From Virgibacillus dokdonensis (lineage in GTDB: Bacteria > Bacillota > Bacilli > Bacillales > Amphibacillaceae), in assembly GCF_900166595.1 (NCBI RefSeq), contig NZ_LT745763.1, positions 917,599 through 981,598 on the forward strand: a stretch of 64,000 nucleotides of DNA, written 5' to 3'. A program made the position numbers and the translations under genes. How positions within the stretch are numbered: position 1 is the first letter of the stretch; each line of letters begins with the position of its first letter. Of this stretch, positions 26,938 to 37,205 are shown one piece after another. Under the pieces are notes generated by a model, which was given only the letters and a program-made list of their open reading frames with translations, ran no database searches and was not told the DNA's origin.

Positions 26938-29900
26938 ATGTTTTGTGAAGAAATGGTAAAAGTGGAGCAAAATTATTATGAGAAACAATGCTTATGGTTT
27001 AATAAAACGAAATATTTATTAAAAGATTTAGAGAAAAAGGCATTTCAGCTTGCAATACTTTTTAGAGAGCAAGGGATAGAACATAAAAAAGAGCAAAAGG
27101 TGCTAATCATGTTGAGGAGATCACCTGCACTCTTTGTTGCACACTATGCGACATTTTTAGCAGGAGGAGTAATTGTATCCATCGATCCAGATACACCTGA
27201 GGAACGGCTAAATACAATTATTGAAGAAACGAATCCTAATGTGATCTTGGTCCATACCAATCAGTCCTTGAATGATAAGAGCAAAATTATTTATTTAGAC
27301 GATGAATTAGAAATGTTAGATGGATCGGATGCATTTCAATTAAGTGGGAATGAGAATTTTTCATTAAATGCAGCTGCATATATTGTCTTTACTTCAGGGA
27401 CAACGGGTAAACCTAAGGGTGTAATTGTAGAATGGAAGTCCTTAATGAAACTAATTGAATGGCATACTAAAACCTTTCAAGTAGGCTCCGATTCAATTGT
27501 GTCATTAACAGCTTCCCCGGGATTTGATGCGTCTATATGGGAAATCTGGAGCGCTATTGGTGCAAAAGCTTCCATTCATATTACATCAGATGCACAAAGA
27601 TTACTTCCAAATGAATTACAAAAAGAATGGGCAATACATAAGGTAACACATTCTTTTGTTTCTACTCCTATTGCTGAAAGATTGCTAGATTTGCCTTGGA
27701 AAAATCATGAAACTACATTGAAACACATGCTAGTAGGGGGAGATAAATTAACAAAATTCCCATTAGATAGTGTTCCGTTTAATTTAGTTAATAATTACGG
27801 GCCAAGTGAAGCAACTGTTGTCAGTACATCTGGTACCATTCAACCAAAGAGAGACGGAGGTAATGAATTTCCTCATATTGGAAAGCCACTACCTTATATG
27901 GATTGTTTTATCCTAGATGAACACGGGAATGAAATTTCAGAAGTTGGAGAACAAGGAACACTTTGGCTTTCTGGCGTTGCATTAGCAAGGGGATACTTAA
28001 ACACTAAAATAGAAACTGATAAAAAGTTCAGAAAAATAAAGGTTAGAGGGGAATTAATCAGAGCCTATAATACAGGTGACATTGTCAGTAAAGGTAAAGA
28101 TGGAAATTTTTATTTTCATGGTAGGAAAGATTTTCAGGTGAGTATTAACGGGGTCAGAATTGAGTTAGGTGAGATTGAAAAAGTATTACAAACACATGCA
28201 AAAGTTTTACATGCTATTGTGTTACCAATAGAATTTCATTCAAAGAAATTGATTGTAGCTTCTGTTGTATTAGAGAAGAATTCGATGTTTATAGAAGAAG
28301 AAATAAAAGCATACATAAGTAAAAAACTTACAAAAAGTTTAGTCCCAATTCAAATACTTTATCATGATCAAATCCCGTTAACGGATAACGGGAAAATAGA
28401 CAGAAAAAGGTTAACTGTTTTACATGAAGAACATTTACAAAACAAGCAAAAATCGAAAAACAACACTTATTTGGAAGATGTTAATGATAGCGTGATGACT
28501 CAAATTACAAAGGTCTACTCTGATGTCCTACAAATTCAATGTTATCCTAATACAGATATATTTGAGATGGGCGGAAATTCGATGGACGCTGCTCGAATAG
28601 CTGCAACCTTGTCAAATTTGTTTAGGGTGAAATGTACCCCTCATTTTATTCAAAAGGTTAGAACACCAATAAATGTATATCATCAAATTAGGAAACCTTT
28701 GCAAAATACATTAGATGGGCAACGTAAGGAATCTCCAGTCATAAATAGAGATGAATGGATTCGAGTAACAAGCATGAAAAAAGGATTATGGTATTTATGG
28801 AAAACAAATGAGAATAACACTTTTTATAATATTGGAGCCACTTTTCATCTGAAAGATACGATAGATATTCCTTTATTGTCGGAAATAATTGTTACTATTA
28901 TCGAACGTGAACCAACGTTTTCTACTATATTTCGGGAAAATGTAAAAGGAGAAATTGAGAGAAAATATCAAAGGAAATTTGATACTACGGAATGGTTCTA
29001 TCAAATGAAAGTTGATTCCAAAGAAGAGGCACTAATTCATGCTAATTCCATTTACAATACGAACTTTGATTTGGAGAAAGATTTGCTCATTAGAGGTGCA
29101 TTAATTCAAACGAATAATGATGGGACTGTTTTTGTACTAGCTACGCATCATATTGTATGCGATGGATTGTCTTTACAAAAAATATTACGTGACATTTCTA
29201 CTGCATATAACGATAGAAGCTTAAATACTAGTACAAAAGAGAACATATATAGTACCGAGTATATAGCTTCAAGTGAAGAACAACTGTCAACATATTGGAA
29301 AGAAAAGGCAGGCCATTTTCATTTAGCGCAGGTATCAATGAAGGAAAATGCCGAATCTTTATTAGCTAAAGGGGAAATATACGAATGTAAAAGTAGATTA
29401 AATGTCGGCAAATCAATAGATCAATTGGCGAAAAAGCATAAAATAAGTAAGTTTATTATTTTATTAACGGGTTGGGCTATTAATCTAACAAAATACTTTA
29501 GACAAGAAACTATCACAATTGGAATTCCTTATCATGGTAGGGGGGATATTGATTTTTCCAAGGTAGGGATGTTTGTTAATTTAATACCGGTTACAATTAC
29601 TATCTCAAAAGAAAAAACATTCATCGATTTATTAACTGAGATAAATGAATTGATGCAGGAACATATGGAACATGGGGATTTTTCCATTGTTGATATTGCT
29701 TCACTAACAGAAAATAGGAAGCAATTTGATATCGTTAATAATACATTTAGTGAAAAAATCCATTTAGATGTAGAGTTAGGAAATAAACGAGCAGAGTTCA
29801 TTGAGCAAGATACAGGTGGAGCTAGATTCCCAATTAGCGGTTTTTTTCATGTGCAAGATGAAGAAATAGCGGGGCATGTTGAGTTCTCATATGCCAACTT

Positions 29901-31773
29901 TGACACATCAGAAATTAAATTACTAACGGATAGCTATTTTAATCTAATGGATTCTCTTGTGCGTTACCCTGATCAACAGTGGCAGAGTGCTTTTAAGAAG
30001 ACATCTGTCATAGAGGCACAGGAATATTACAATTTGATGAAAGAAAGTAAACCACTACACCAATTATTCGAGGATTCTGTCGCAAAGCATAAAGACTTTA
30101 TTGCTGTTGAAGATCATACAAGTGCATTTACGTATGGAGAATTAAATCAACATGCAAACCGATTTGCTTCATTACTGCATTCCAAAGGTATCAGAAAGGG
30201 GGATTATGTTCCTGTTTTCATGGTGCGAAATAAGGAACTGCTTGTTGTTATTTTAGGGATTTTAAAAATAGGTGCAATCTATGTTCCTTTAGATGTGGAG
30301 CATCCAAAAGAAAGAATAAAAAATATATTAAACAGAATAGAACCTCGAGTTTTAATATCTAACAAAAAAGTTAATTATATAAGCACGGGAAGATGGGAAC
30401 TAATCTATACAAATGATATGGAAACATGTCAGCAACTGCCTATATTCAAAATGGAACACATTAAAACAGAAGATCCAGCTTATTTGATGTTCACATCAGG
30501 CTCGACTGGAAACCCAAAAGGGGTGTTATGTCCTCACCTAGGGGCAAGTCTTCGAGTGTTATGGCAAAAAAATCAACAACACTTGAAGCCGAATAATCGA
30601 ATTTTATTTAAAACGCCTTATACATTTGACGTATCAATATGGGAAATATTTTATACACTCTCTGTTGGTGCTACTTTAGTTATCGGAGCAAATGATTTGC
30701 ATAAGGATCCTGAGAAAATATATGAGTTTATTAAAAATAAATCCATAAATTATTGTCATTTTGTCCCATCTGTTTTTCAACGAGTGTTAGATTATTTTGA
30801 AGAACTAAGTACGAATACACTCTCATTAAAATACTTGCATTTAAGCGGTGAAGCATTGTCAAAACAACTAGCCAAAAAGATACAAGAAATCTTGCCCAAT
30901 ACAAACATTTTAAATTTATACGGACCTACTGAAACAGGTATTGAAGTAACTGTACAGGAAGTCAGTAATGGAAACTACAATATTGGAAAACCTCTTCCAT
31001 ATGTTTCTTTACAAGTTATCGATGAGGATGAAAATCCAGTACCAATAGGTTATCCTGGAGAATTATTAATTGGTGGGCCATCTTTGGCGTTAGGGTATTT
31101 TAAAGATGAGAATGAAACACAGAAGTCTTTCATTATAAAAGATTCACAACGCTTTTATAAAACAGGTGATTTAGTAAGGATTACGAGTAATGGAAGTATC
31201 GACTTTCTTGGAAGAAAAGATGATCAAGTGAAGGTGAATGGAATTCGCATCGAAACGGAAGAAATTGAAAGATGTGTAATGAATTTGGCAAACGTGAAAG
31301 ATGCCACAGTCGTTTTAGCTGAAGGGATGAGGGAAAAACAATTAGTTTGCTTCTACACCTCTGTAAATGAACATGAAGCTAACGATATTGAAGTGAAAAA
31401 GCAGGTATCGAATAATCTCCCTGTATCGTACATTCCATCAGCATTTATTGAATTATCTGATCTACCTATTACACAAAACGGGAAAAGAGATAGAAAACGA
31501 TTAGGTGAAATGGCGTATGAATATCTAAATAAGAAAGTGGAATCTAATTTTATTGAAGCCAAGACAGAACTTCAGAAATCCATTGTAAAGGTATGGAGTG
31601 ATGTCTTAAAAATAAATAGAGTTGGTTTGGGTGATAACTTCTTTGAGCTAGGAGGAGATTCTATTAAATCTTTACAAATTGTTTCGAAATTACGTGCAGA
31701 AGGAGTTAACCTTACTCCAAGGGATTTTCTTAAATATCCGACTATATTAGAGTTAACTGCTATTTTAAAATAA
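26938..31773 (+). CDS. NRPS: A(Leu)-PCP-C-A(Ser-like)-PCP
   Basis: A 1611-residue synthetase that starts with an adenylation domain and no condensation domain. A1 (about 30-495): code D197 A198 W201 F240 L265 G267 N286 V294 V295 K486, DAWFLGNVVK, the Leu type. PCP1 has S548 (GGNSM). Condensation (about 605-1010) has HHIVCDG (737-743). A2 (about 1038-1520): code D1231 V1232 W1235 H1274 H1301 S1303 L1327 I1335 E1336 K1516, DVWHHSLIEK, near the Ser code DVWHLSLIDK but with two changes. PCP2 has S1575 (GGDSI). No thioesterase domain. The missing first condensation domain suggests that it is the initiating protein, starting with Leu, despite its mid-operon position. RBS aaggggg; 14 bp after the acyltransferase. 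Confidence 0.93.
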   Translation: MFCEEMVKVEQNYYEKQCLWFNKTKYLLKDLEKKAFQLAILFREQGIEHKKEQKVLIMLRRSPALFVAHYATFLAGGVIVSIDPDTPEERLNTIIEETNPNVILVHTNQSLNDKSKIIYLDDELEMLDGSDAFQLSGNENFSLNAAAYIVFTSGTTGKPKGVIVEWKSLMKLIEWHTKTFQVGSDSIVSLTASPGFDASIWEIWSAIGAKASIHITSDAQRLLPNELQKEWAIHKVTHSFVSTPIAERLLDLPWKNHETTLKHMLVGGDKLTKFPLDSVPFNLVNNYGPSEATVVSTSGTIQPKRDGGNEFPHIGKPLPYMDCFILDEHGNEISEVGEQGTLWLSGVALARGYLNTKIETDKKFRKIKVRGELIRAYNTGDIVSKGKDGNFYFHGRKDFQVSINGVRIELGEIEKVLQTHAKVLHAIVLPIEFHSKKLIVASVVLEKNSMFIEEEIKAYISKKLTKSLVPIQILYHDQIPLTDNGKIDRKRLTVLHEEHLQNKQKSKNNTYLEDVNDSVMTQITKVYSDVLQIQCYPNTDIFEMGGNSMDAARIAATLSNLFRVKCTPHFIQKVRTPINVYHQIRKPLQNTLDGQRKESPVINRDEWIRVTSMKKGLWYLWKTNENNTFYNIGATFHLKDTIDIPLLSEIIVTIIEREPTFSTIFRENVKGEIERKYQRKFDTTEWFYQMKVDSKEEALIHANSIYNTNFDLEKDLLIRGALIQTNNDGTVFVLATHHIVCDGLSLQKILRDISTAYNDRSLNTSTKENIYSTEYIASSEEQLSTYWKEKAGHFHLAQVSMKENAESLLAKGEIYECKSRLNVGKSIDQLAKKHKISKFIILLTGWAINLTKYFRQETITIGIPYHGRGDIDFSKVGMFVNLIPVTITISKEKTFIDLLTEINELMQEHMEHGDFSIVDIASLTENRKQFDIVNNTFSEKIHLDVELGNKRAEFIEQDTGGARFPISGFFHVQDEEIAGHVEFSYANFDTSEIKLLTDSYFNLMDSLVRYPDQQWQSAFKKTSVIEAQEYYNLMKESKPLHQLFEDSVAKHKDFIAVEDHTSAFTYGELNQHANRFASLLHSKGIRKGDYVPVFMVRNKELLVVILGILKIGAIYVPLDVEHPKERIKNILNRIEPRVLISNKKVNYISTGRWELIYTNDMETCQQLPIFKMEHIKTEDPAYLMFTSGSTGNPKGVLCPHLGASLRVLWQKNQQHLKPNNRILFKTPYTFDVSIWEIFYTLSVGATLVIGANDLHKDPEKIYEFIKNKSINYCHFVPSVFQRVLDYFEELSTNTLSLKYLHLSGEALSKQLAKKIQEILPNTNILNLYGPTETGIEVTVQEVSNGNYNIGKPLPYVSLQVIDEDENPVPIGYPGELLIGGPSLALGYFKDENETQKSFIIKDSQRFYKTGDLVRITSNGSIDFLGRKDDQVKVNGIRIETEEIERCVMNLANVKDATVVLAEGMREKQLVCFYTSVNEHEANDIEVKKQVSNNLPVSYIPSAFIELSDLPITQNGKRDRKRLGEMAYEYLNKKVESNFIEAKTELQKSIVKVWSDVLKINRVGLGDNFFELGGDSIKSLQIVSKLRAEGVNLTPRDFLKYPTILELTAILK

Positions 31774-31792
31774 ATAAAGGTAGGTTGATAGA

Positions 31793-34700
31793 ATGAATCA
31801 GAACATAAAGAAGCTTCCACTTACTCCTTTACAGACTGTTATGTTAATGGAAAACTTAAAGAATCCTTCTTCTGAGGCCTATTGGCAAGTTGTTTCCTAT
31901 GAGATTCCAAGTTATCATACGGAAGATGATGTAACTAATTCATGGACAAAAGTAATAAAGGCAAATCCTGCTTTAAGAACGAAGATAGATTGGAATAATG
32001 GTTCTGAACCTATGCAAGTTATTGATAGCACTTGTGTGGCATCTATTACTACAATTCATTATGAACAGTTAATTAGAGCATGTGGAAGCTTTGAAAATTG
32101 GTTGAATCATGAATTACAAACTTTTCAACAATCATCCTTAGATACATTACAAAAATTGTATTTGGTTGAACATTGGAAGGATGGCAAGCACTTATTAGTT
32201 TGGCTACATCACCATATTCTTGTTGATGGATGGTCTATGTCGCAAATTTTAGATGACTTTTTTAATGTTCTAAATCACGACTACTACATGTTAAAGGAAC
32301 GACCTGATGTTGAAGCATATTTAGAATTTATGCAGCAATCGGATTATAAAGAACAGAGTGAAGCCTATTGGTTGAATGTATTACGTGAAGCAAAAGCGGC
32401 AGAGCGGCTATCTTTTGAATGTTCCTCTTCTGAAAGTAAGGAAGAAAAATTCGAAATATTTGATAGAAAATTAAGTCAAAAGGCTTGCAGAAATATTCAT
32501 TCGTACAGTGTTCAAAATAAAGTTACTGTATCGAGTATTGTGATGTCTTTTTGGGGCTTATTACTAAATAGATATCAACTAACGAACCAACTTTTTGTTG
32601 GTTCTACATTTGCTTTAAGGCCGTATCAATTAAGAGAGTCGCATGAAATGAACGGAATGCTAATTAATACGTTACCAGTAAAGCTAGATTTGAAACCTGA
32701 TATCTCTATTAAAGAGTATTTCTTAAATACCATGGATACGATTCAAGATGTATCGGAGTATAGCGGGGTTCCGTATTCTAAGCTTTTGCAACTAAGCAAT
32801 TTACCGGGAGACACCGAACTGTTTAAGTCTTCTGTTATATTCCAAAATTATCAAGGTGGCTTACACTTTGAAGACGCTGAACTAGTTCATCAAAAAGGAA
32901 CGAGTTCTGATCCTTTGTCTTTAACCATCAGCTTAAACCGTGATAACGGTGAATGGAGATTAGGTTGGGATGCTAGTAAATATCAGAAACAAGATTTACT
33001 AGAGCTTATGGAATCATTAGAACATATATTTGAAGAAATAGAAGTTTATGGAGATAAATTGATAAAAGAATTTAATTTAACTACCTTGGAAAATGAAAAA
33101 TTGAAAATCTGCTTAGAAAATGAATTACCGATAAATCAAATTACCTATTCAATTGATTCTATGGTCGATTGGTCGAGTGATAAATTAGCACTGTCCGATG
33201 GAAAAACGGAGTTATCTTATAAGCAAGTAAGAACCTATATAGAACAGGTGTCGAATTATTTATCACAACAAGATGTTAAAAGTGGGGACACAGTTGCCCT
33301 GAATGGAGAAAAAGGTATTGAAGTTGCAATTGGTATGTTCGCTTGCTGGAGAATTGGTGCTAGGTGGTGCAACTTAGATAGACGCGTACCAAAAACAAGA
33401 AATGATCAAATAATAAAAGTATTAAATCCCAAAATTATTTTAAACCTAGAGGAAATGAAAGGGCTTTTAAAAGACAATGTATGTCAGAATGAATTGGAAT
33501 TAAATTCCTATGCATTTAAGGAAGAGGACTTAGCATATTTTATCTCCACTTCTGGGAGTACAGGCAAACCAAAACTTGTCTCCTTAGGAATAAAAGGTGT
33601 TTTTCAAATTATCGAAAGTTGGAAAAAATTCTATTGTTTTAAAGAGAACCAACATATTCTACAACTCGGAAGCTGGACTTCCGATGTTTATTTGGGTGAT
33701 TTACTTAAGGCATGGTCCACTGGAGGTTCACTAATCGTATGTGATGAGAATAGAAGAGTGGATATGGATTATTTATATGTTCTTTCTAAAGAATATAAAA
33801 TATCTTTTGTTGAGTCAACACCTCACTTAATCAGGGAATTCATAAAGTATTTGTATGATAAAAATCTGATACTAGAACATTTGAAAACGATAGTAGTAGG
33901 ATCTGATGTTTTTCGTCTTGAAGAGAAAAATGAGATTTGTAACATGCTTTGGAAAGGTGTGGATTTTTATAATGGATATGGATTGAGTGAATGTACAATT
34001 GAATCTGTTGTCTACCACTGCAATGATAATATGGACCAATTGTCCGTTTCAGGTATGTGTCCAATTGGTCAGCCTTTGCCAGGGACATTATTACGAATTG
34101 TAGATGAAACAGGAAATTCAGTAGCACCAGGGATGATAGGGGAGTTACATATTGGTGGTGATCAAGTTATGAATGGATATGTAACTATGGATAGTATGGA
34201 TACGTCAAAGATTTATGAACATAACCATATAAAGTATTTTATGACCGGAGATAACGTGCGTTTAAATACAAATGGAATGATCGAATTCTATGGAAGGGAA
34301 GATCAACAAGTTAAGATACGTGGATTTAGAGTGGAATTAGGAGAAATAGAAAATGCTTTCCTAAGTTTGGAGACAGGTATGGAATGTTTTGTCACATATT
34401 CATCAATGGAGGGGGAGAAGGAATTAGTAGTTTTTCTAAGTGGGACAGAGGATTCTGAAGATGTGATTCGAGAAAAGATTAGTAATAGAATCCCTTATTA
34501 TGCGATTCCTCGTTTTATTGTGCTACTTAATTGTCTCCCACGCAATTCCAATGGGAAAATTGACCGTCCACTACTCATGGAGGAATCAGAAAAAATAGTT
34601 AATCAATCACAAAAGGTTGTTTCGGTTGCATCTAATGAGATAGAAGACATTGTAAGGAATGAGTGGGAAGTGGTATTAGGTAGAAAAGTATTTACGAATA

Positions 34701-34978
34701 AAACATTTTTTGATCAAGGAGGTCATTCTCTCATTGTATTAAAACTATTTAACCAGCTGCGGCAGAGATTACCTGATTATGAATTTGTAATTGGAGATTT
34801 GTTTCGATACCCAACCATAGATAGATTTGTTGAGCAATTATCGCATCGAATTGATAATAATTCTTCAACCAATGGTCAAACAGAGTCTGTCAATAAGATC
34901 GAGTTATTGGAAAAAGTTAAACAGGGTGATGTATCAATAGATGAAGCTATGTATATATTAGGTGGTAATAACACGTGA
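31793..34978 (+). CDS. NRPS: C-A(basic, Orn/Lys-like)-PCP
   Basis: A 1061-residue single module. Condensation (about 6-430) has HHILVDG (140-146). Adenylation runs about 450-935, with STSGSTGKPK as motif A3 and GYGLSE in place of YGPTE in A5. Its code, from D631, V632, G635, E674, V701, G703, G728, I736, E737 and K932, reads DVGEVGGIEK. This resembles the Orn/Lys-type DVGEIGSIDK with changes at three positions. The PCP has S979 (GGHSL). The C-terminal tail (IELLEKVKQGDVSIDEAMYI) resembles the PKS docking tail. No thioesterase domain follows. The lysine 2,3-aminomutase two genes downstream makes beta-lysine a plausible substrate alongside Lys or Orn. The gene overlaps the thioesterase by 4 bp. 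Confidence 0.92.
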   Translation: MNQNIKKLPLTPLQTVMLMENLKNPSSEAYWQVVSYEIPSYHTEDDVTNSWTKVIKANPALRTKIDWNNGSEPMQVIDSTCVASITTIHYEQLIRACGSFENWLNHELQTFQQSSLDTLQKLYLVEHWKDGKHLLVWLHHHILVDGWSMSQILDDFFNVLNHDYYMLKERPDVEAYLEFMQQSDYKEQSEAYWLNVLREAKAAERLSFECSSSESKEEKFEIFDRKLSQKACRNIHSYSVQNKVTVSSIVMSFWGLLLNRYQLTNQLFVGSTFALRPYQLRESHEMNGMLINTLPVKLDLKPDISIKEYFLNTMDTIQDVSEYSGVPYSKLLQLSNLPGDTELFKSSVIFQNYQGGLHFEDAELVHQKGTSSDPLSLTISLNRDNGEWRLGWDASKYQKQDLLELMESLEHIFEEIEVYGDKLIKEFNLTTLENEKLKICLENELPINQITYSIDSMVDWSSDKLALSDGKTELSYKQVRTYIEQVSNYLSQQDVKSGDTVALNGEKGIEVAIGMFACWRIGARWCNLDRRVPKTRNDQIIKVLNPKIILNLEEMKGLLKDNVCQNELELNSYAFKEEDLAYFISTSGSTGKPKLVSLGIKGVFQIIESWKKFYCFKENQHILQLGSWTSDVYLGDLLKAWSTGGSLIVCDENRRVDMDYLYVLSKEYKISFVESTPHLIREFIKYLYDKNLILEHLKTIVVGSDVFRLEEKNEICNMLWKGVDFYNGYGLSECTIESVVYHCNDNMDQLSVSGMCPIGQPLPGTLLRIVDETGNSVAPGMIGELHIGGDQVMNGYVTMDSMDTSKIYEHNHIKYFMTGDNVRLNTNGMIEFYGREDQQVKIRGFRVELGEIENAFLSLETGMECFVTYSSMEGEKELVVFLSGTEDSEDVIREKISNRIPYYAIPRFIVLLNCLPRNSNGKIDRPLLMEESEKIVNQSQKVVSVASNEIEDIVRNEWEVVLGRKVFTNKTFFDQGGHSLIVLKLFNQLRQRLPDYEFVIGDLFRYPTIDRFVEQLSHRIDNNSSTNGQTESVNKIELLEKVKQGDVSIDEAMYILGGNNT

Positions 34979-35754
34979 AGATGGAACAACGTGAAGGCTA
35001 TATCATATTTAATCCAAACAAAAAAGCAAAAGTAAAATTAATGTGTTTTCATCACGCTGGGGGTTCCGCTTTATCATTTATACCTTTAGTGAGAACTTTA
35101 CCTAAAGATGTTGAGGCCTACCTATTTGAGTTACCTGGGAGAGGAATATCGGCGAATCAAAAATTTGTTGCTAATTTTTCAGAGGCTATGGCATATTTTC
35201 TTCCTAAAGTAATAGATTGTATGGACAGGCCAACCGTATTTCTTGGGCATAGTTTAGGAGGACTTTTTTCATATGCTATATCTGGTAGTTTAAGTAAGAA
35301 ACAGAATTATATTGAAAAAGTTATCATCTCAGCAGCTAAATCTCCCCAAACAGTTCTTGAATATGCGATACATCCTGAAAAACCATTTATTGTAAGATCA
35401 AGAGATAGTGTGAAAATGGATATAGAAGCTTTAGGAGGAATACCAGTAGATGTGGATGATTCTTTATTGCATTCCATTATTAATATTACTGGAAATGACT
35501 TTCACTTATTGGATACATTTACTTTAGATGGCGTAGTAAAATCATCTTTTCCATTCGAATTATGGTTAGGAAAATATGATACGGCTGTTCATGAACGAGA
35601 GATCTATAAGTGGCGCGAGGAGATTCAAGGAGAATTTTGTTATCGATATTTTAATGGAGGCCATTTTTTTATAAGTGAAAGTACTGAGCCGGCTGATCTA
35701 TTAAAGGAAACTTTGTTAAATATTATGATAAATATTGAAAATAAAATAGTTTAG
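34975..35754 (+). CDS. Type II thioesterase (external, GrsT/SrfAD-like)
   Basis: A 259-residue alpha/beta hydrolase. Visible features are CFHHAGGSALSF (about 24-35), the nucleophile elbow GHSLGG with S93, the acid D202 in GKYDTAV and the catalytic His H230 in NGGHFF. Members usually remove wrongly loaded acyl groups from carrier domains. No synthetase in this cluster ends in a thioesterase domain, so this enzyme may also release the product; that is inference. Its GTG start overlaps the preceding stop (GTGA), so translation is coupled; an ATG two codons later is an alternative. Confidence 0.92.
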   Translation: MKMEQREGYIIFNPNKKAKVKLMCFHHAGGSALSFIPLVRTLPKDVEAYLFELPGRGISANQKFVANFSEAMAYFLPKVIDCMDRPTVFLGHSLGGLFSYAISGSLSKKQNYIEKVIISAAKSPQTVLEYAIHPEKPFIVRSRDSVKMDIEALGGIPVDVDDSLLHSIINITGNDFHLLDTFTLDGVVKSSFPFELWLGKYDTAVHEREIYKWREEIQGEFCYRYFNGGHFFISESTEPADLLKETLLNIMINIENKIV

Positions 35755-35804
35755 GAGTTTAGCTATAAATAGTATGCATTATACAAAAACGGAGGGAAAT
35801 TAAA

Positions 35805-37205
35805 ATGTTTAATAACGCAGATTTATACAAGCCGGCTAGAAATTGGAAAGATATTGAACTATGGAAAGATGTCACAGAGGAACAATGGAATGATTGGCTG
35901 TGGCAGTTAAGAAATACAATTAAAACCTTGGAGGATCTCAAAAAAGTAATTAATTTAACCCCAGAAGAAGAAGCGGGGGTTAAGATTTCAATTAAGACTA
36001 TACCACTTAATATTACACCATATTTTGCATCTTTAATGAATCCAGATAATCCACGATGTCCGATTCGTATGCAATCTGTTCCAATTTCTGAAGAGATTTA
36101 TAAAACAAAATACGATTTAGAAGACCCTTTAGATGAAGACGAAGATTCTCCAGTTCCCGGTATAACACACCGATATCCTGACCGAGTATTATTCTTAGTA
36201 ACTAATCAATGCTCTATGTATTGTAGGTATTGTACAAGACGGCGTTTTTCAGGTCAAATTGGAATGGGGATTGCCAAAAACTTGCTTGATAATGCAATAG
36301 AATATATTAGACAAACACCTGAAGTTCGCGATGTGCTCATATCTGGAGGAGACGGGTTACTAATTAATGATACTGTATTGGAATATATAATAAAAAATCT
36401 CAGAGCTATCAAACATGTAGAAATTATACGTATTGGTACCAGAGCACCAGTAGTATTCCCGCAACGAATTACGAATGAATTATGTGAGATTTTAAAGAAG
36501 TACCATCCAATCTGGCTCAATACTCATTTTAATAGTTCAATAGAAATAACGGAGGAATCTAAGCGCGCATGTGAAATGCTTGTTAACGCGGGTGTTCCAG
36601 TAGGAAACCAAGCGGTAATTTTGGCGGGTATTAATGACAGTGTTCCGATTATGAAAAAGTTGAATCACGATCTGGTTAAAATGCGAGTACGTCCATACTA
36701 TATTTATCAATGTGATCTATCCGAAGGAATTGGGCATTTTAGAGCGCCTATCTCAAAAGGATTAGAGATAATAGAAGGGTTGCAAGGACATACGTCAGGT
36801 TATGCAGTACCTAAATTTGTCGTTGATGCTCCAGGTGGTGGTGGTAAAATTGTTGTCCAACCTAATTATATTATTTCCCAAAGCGCTGATAAGGTAGTAC
36901 TTCGAAATTTTGAAGGTGTTATTACCACATATCCAGAGCCGAATAATTATGTATCCGGGCAAGCAGATGATTATTTTAAAACAATTTATCCTGATATGGA
37001 AGAATATCAATCGAAAATAGGAATATCATCATTGATTAATGAATCAGAATTTAATCTCGTTCCAAAAGATTTAAAACGTACCAATCGTCGTCTAGAATAT
37101 AATCAAGATCAAAAACATTCTACTATAAAGGATAGAAGAGAAAAAAGAGATCAATTAAAAGAAAAGAAATATCAAAAACAACAAGCTATATCGTCTAAAA
37201 ATTAA
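35805..37205 (+). CDS. kamA: Lysine 2,3-aminomutase (radical SAM, PLP)
   Basis: A 466-residue KamA homologue, very like Bacillus YodO over its whole length. The [4Fe-4S]/SAM motif is C136-x3-C140-x2-C143 (CSMYCRYC). The PLP lysine is K348 in PGGGGK. D304 (YQCDLSEG) and D341 (VVDAPG) correspond to the two Asp residues that bind the lysine side-chain amine in clostridial LAM, which favours lysine over glutamate. The C terminus is highly charged (DRREKRDQLKEKK). It interconverts L-lysine and L-beta-lysine. It lies 50 bp after the thioesterase gene on the same strand, so it probably supplies a beta-amino-acid building block. It could instead be a displaced catabolic gene. RBS ggaggg. Confidence 0.93.
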   Translation: MFNNADLYKPARNWKDIELWKDVTEEQWNDWLWQLRNTIKTLEDLKKVINLTPEEEAGVKISIKTIPLNITPYFASLMNPDNPRCPIRMQSVPISEEIYKTKYDLEDPLDEDEDSPVPGITHRYPDRVLFLVTNQCSMYCRYCTRRRFSGQIGMGIAKNLLDNAIEYIRQTPEVRDVLISGGDGLLINDTVLEYIIKNLRAIKHVEIIRIGTRAPVVFPQRITNELCEILKKYHPIWLNTHFNSSIEITEESKRACEMLVNAGVPVGNQAVILAGINDSVPIMKKLNHDLVKMRVRPYYIYQCDLSEGIGHFRAPISKGLEIIEGLQGHTSGYAVPKFVVDAPGGGGKIVVQPNYIISQSADKVVLRNFEGVITTYPEPNNYVSGQADDYFKTIYPDMEEYQSKIGISSLINESEFNLVPKDLKRTNRRLEYNQDQKHSTIKDRREKRDQLKEKKYQKQQAISSKN

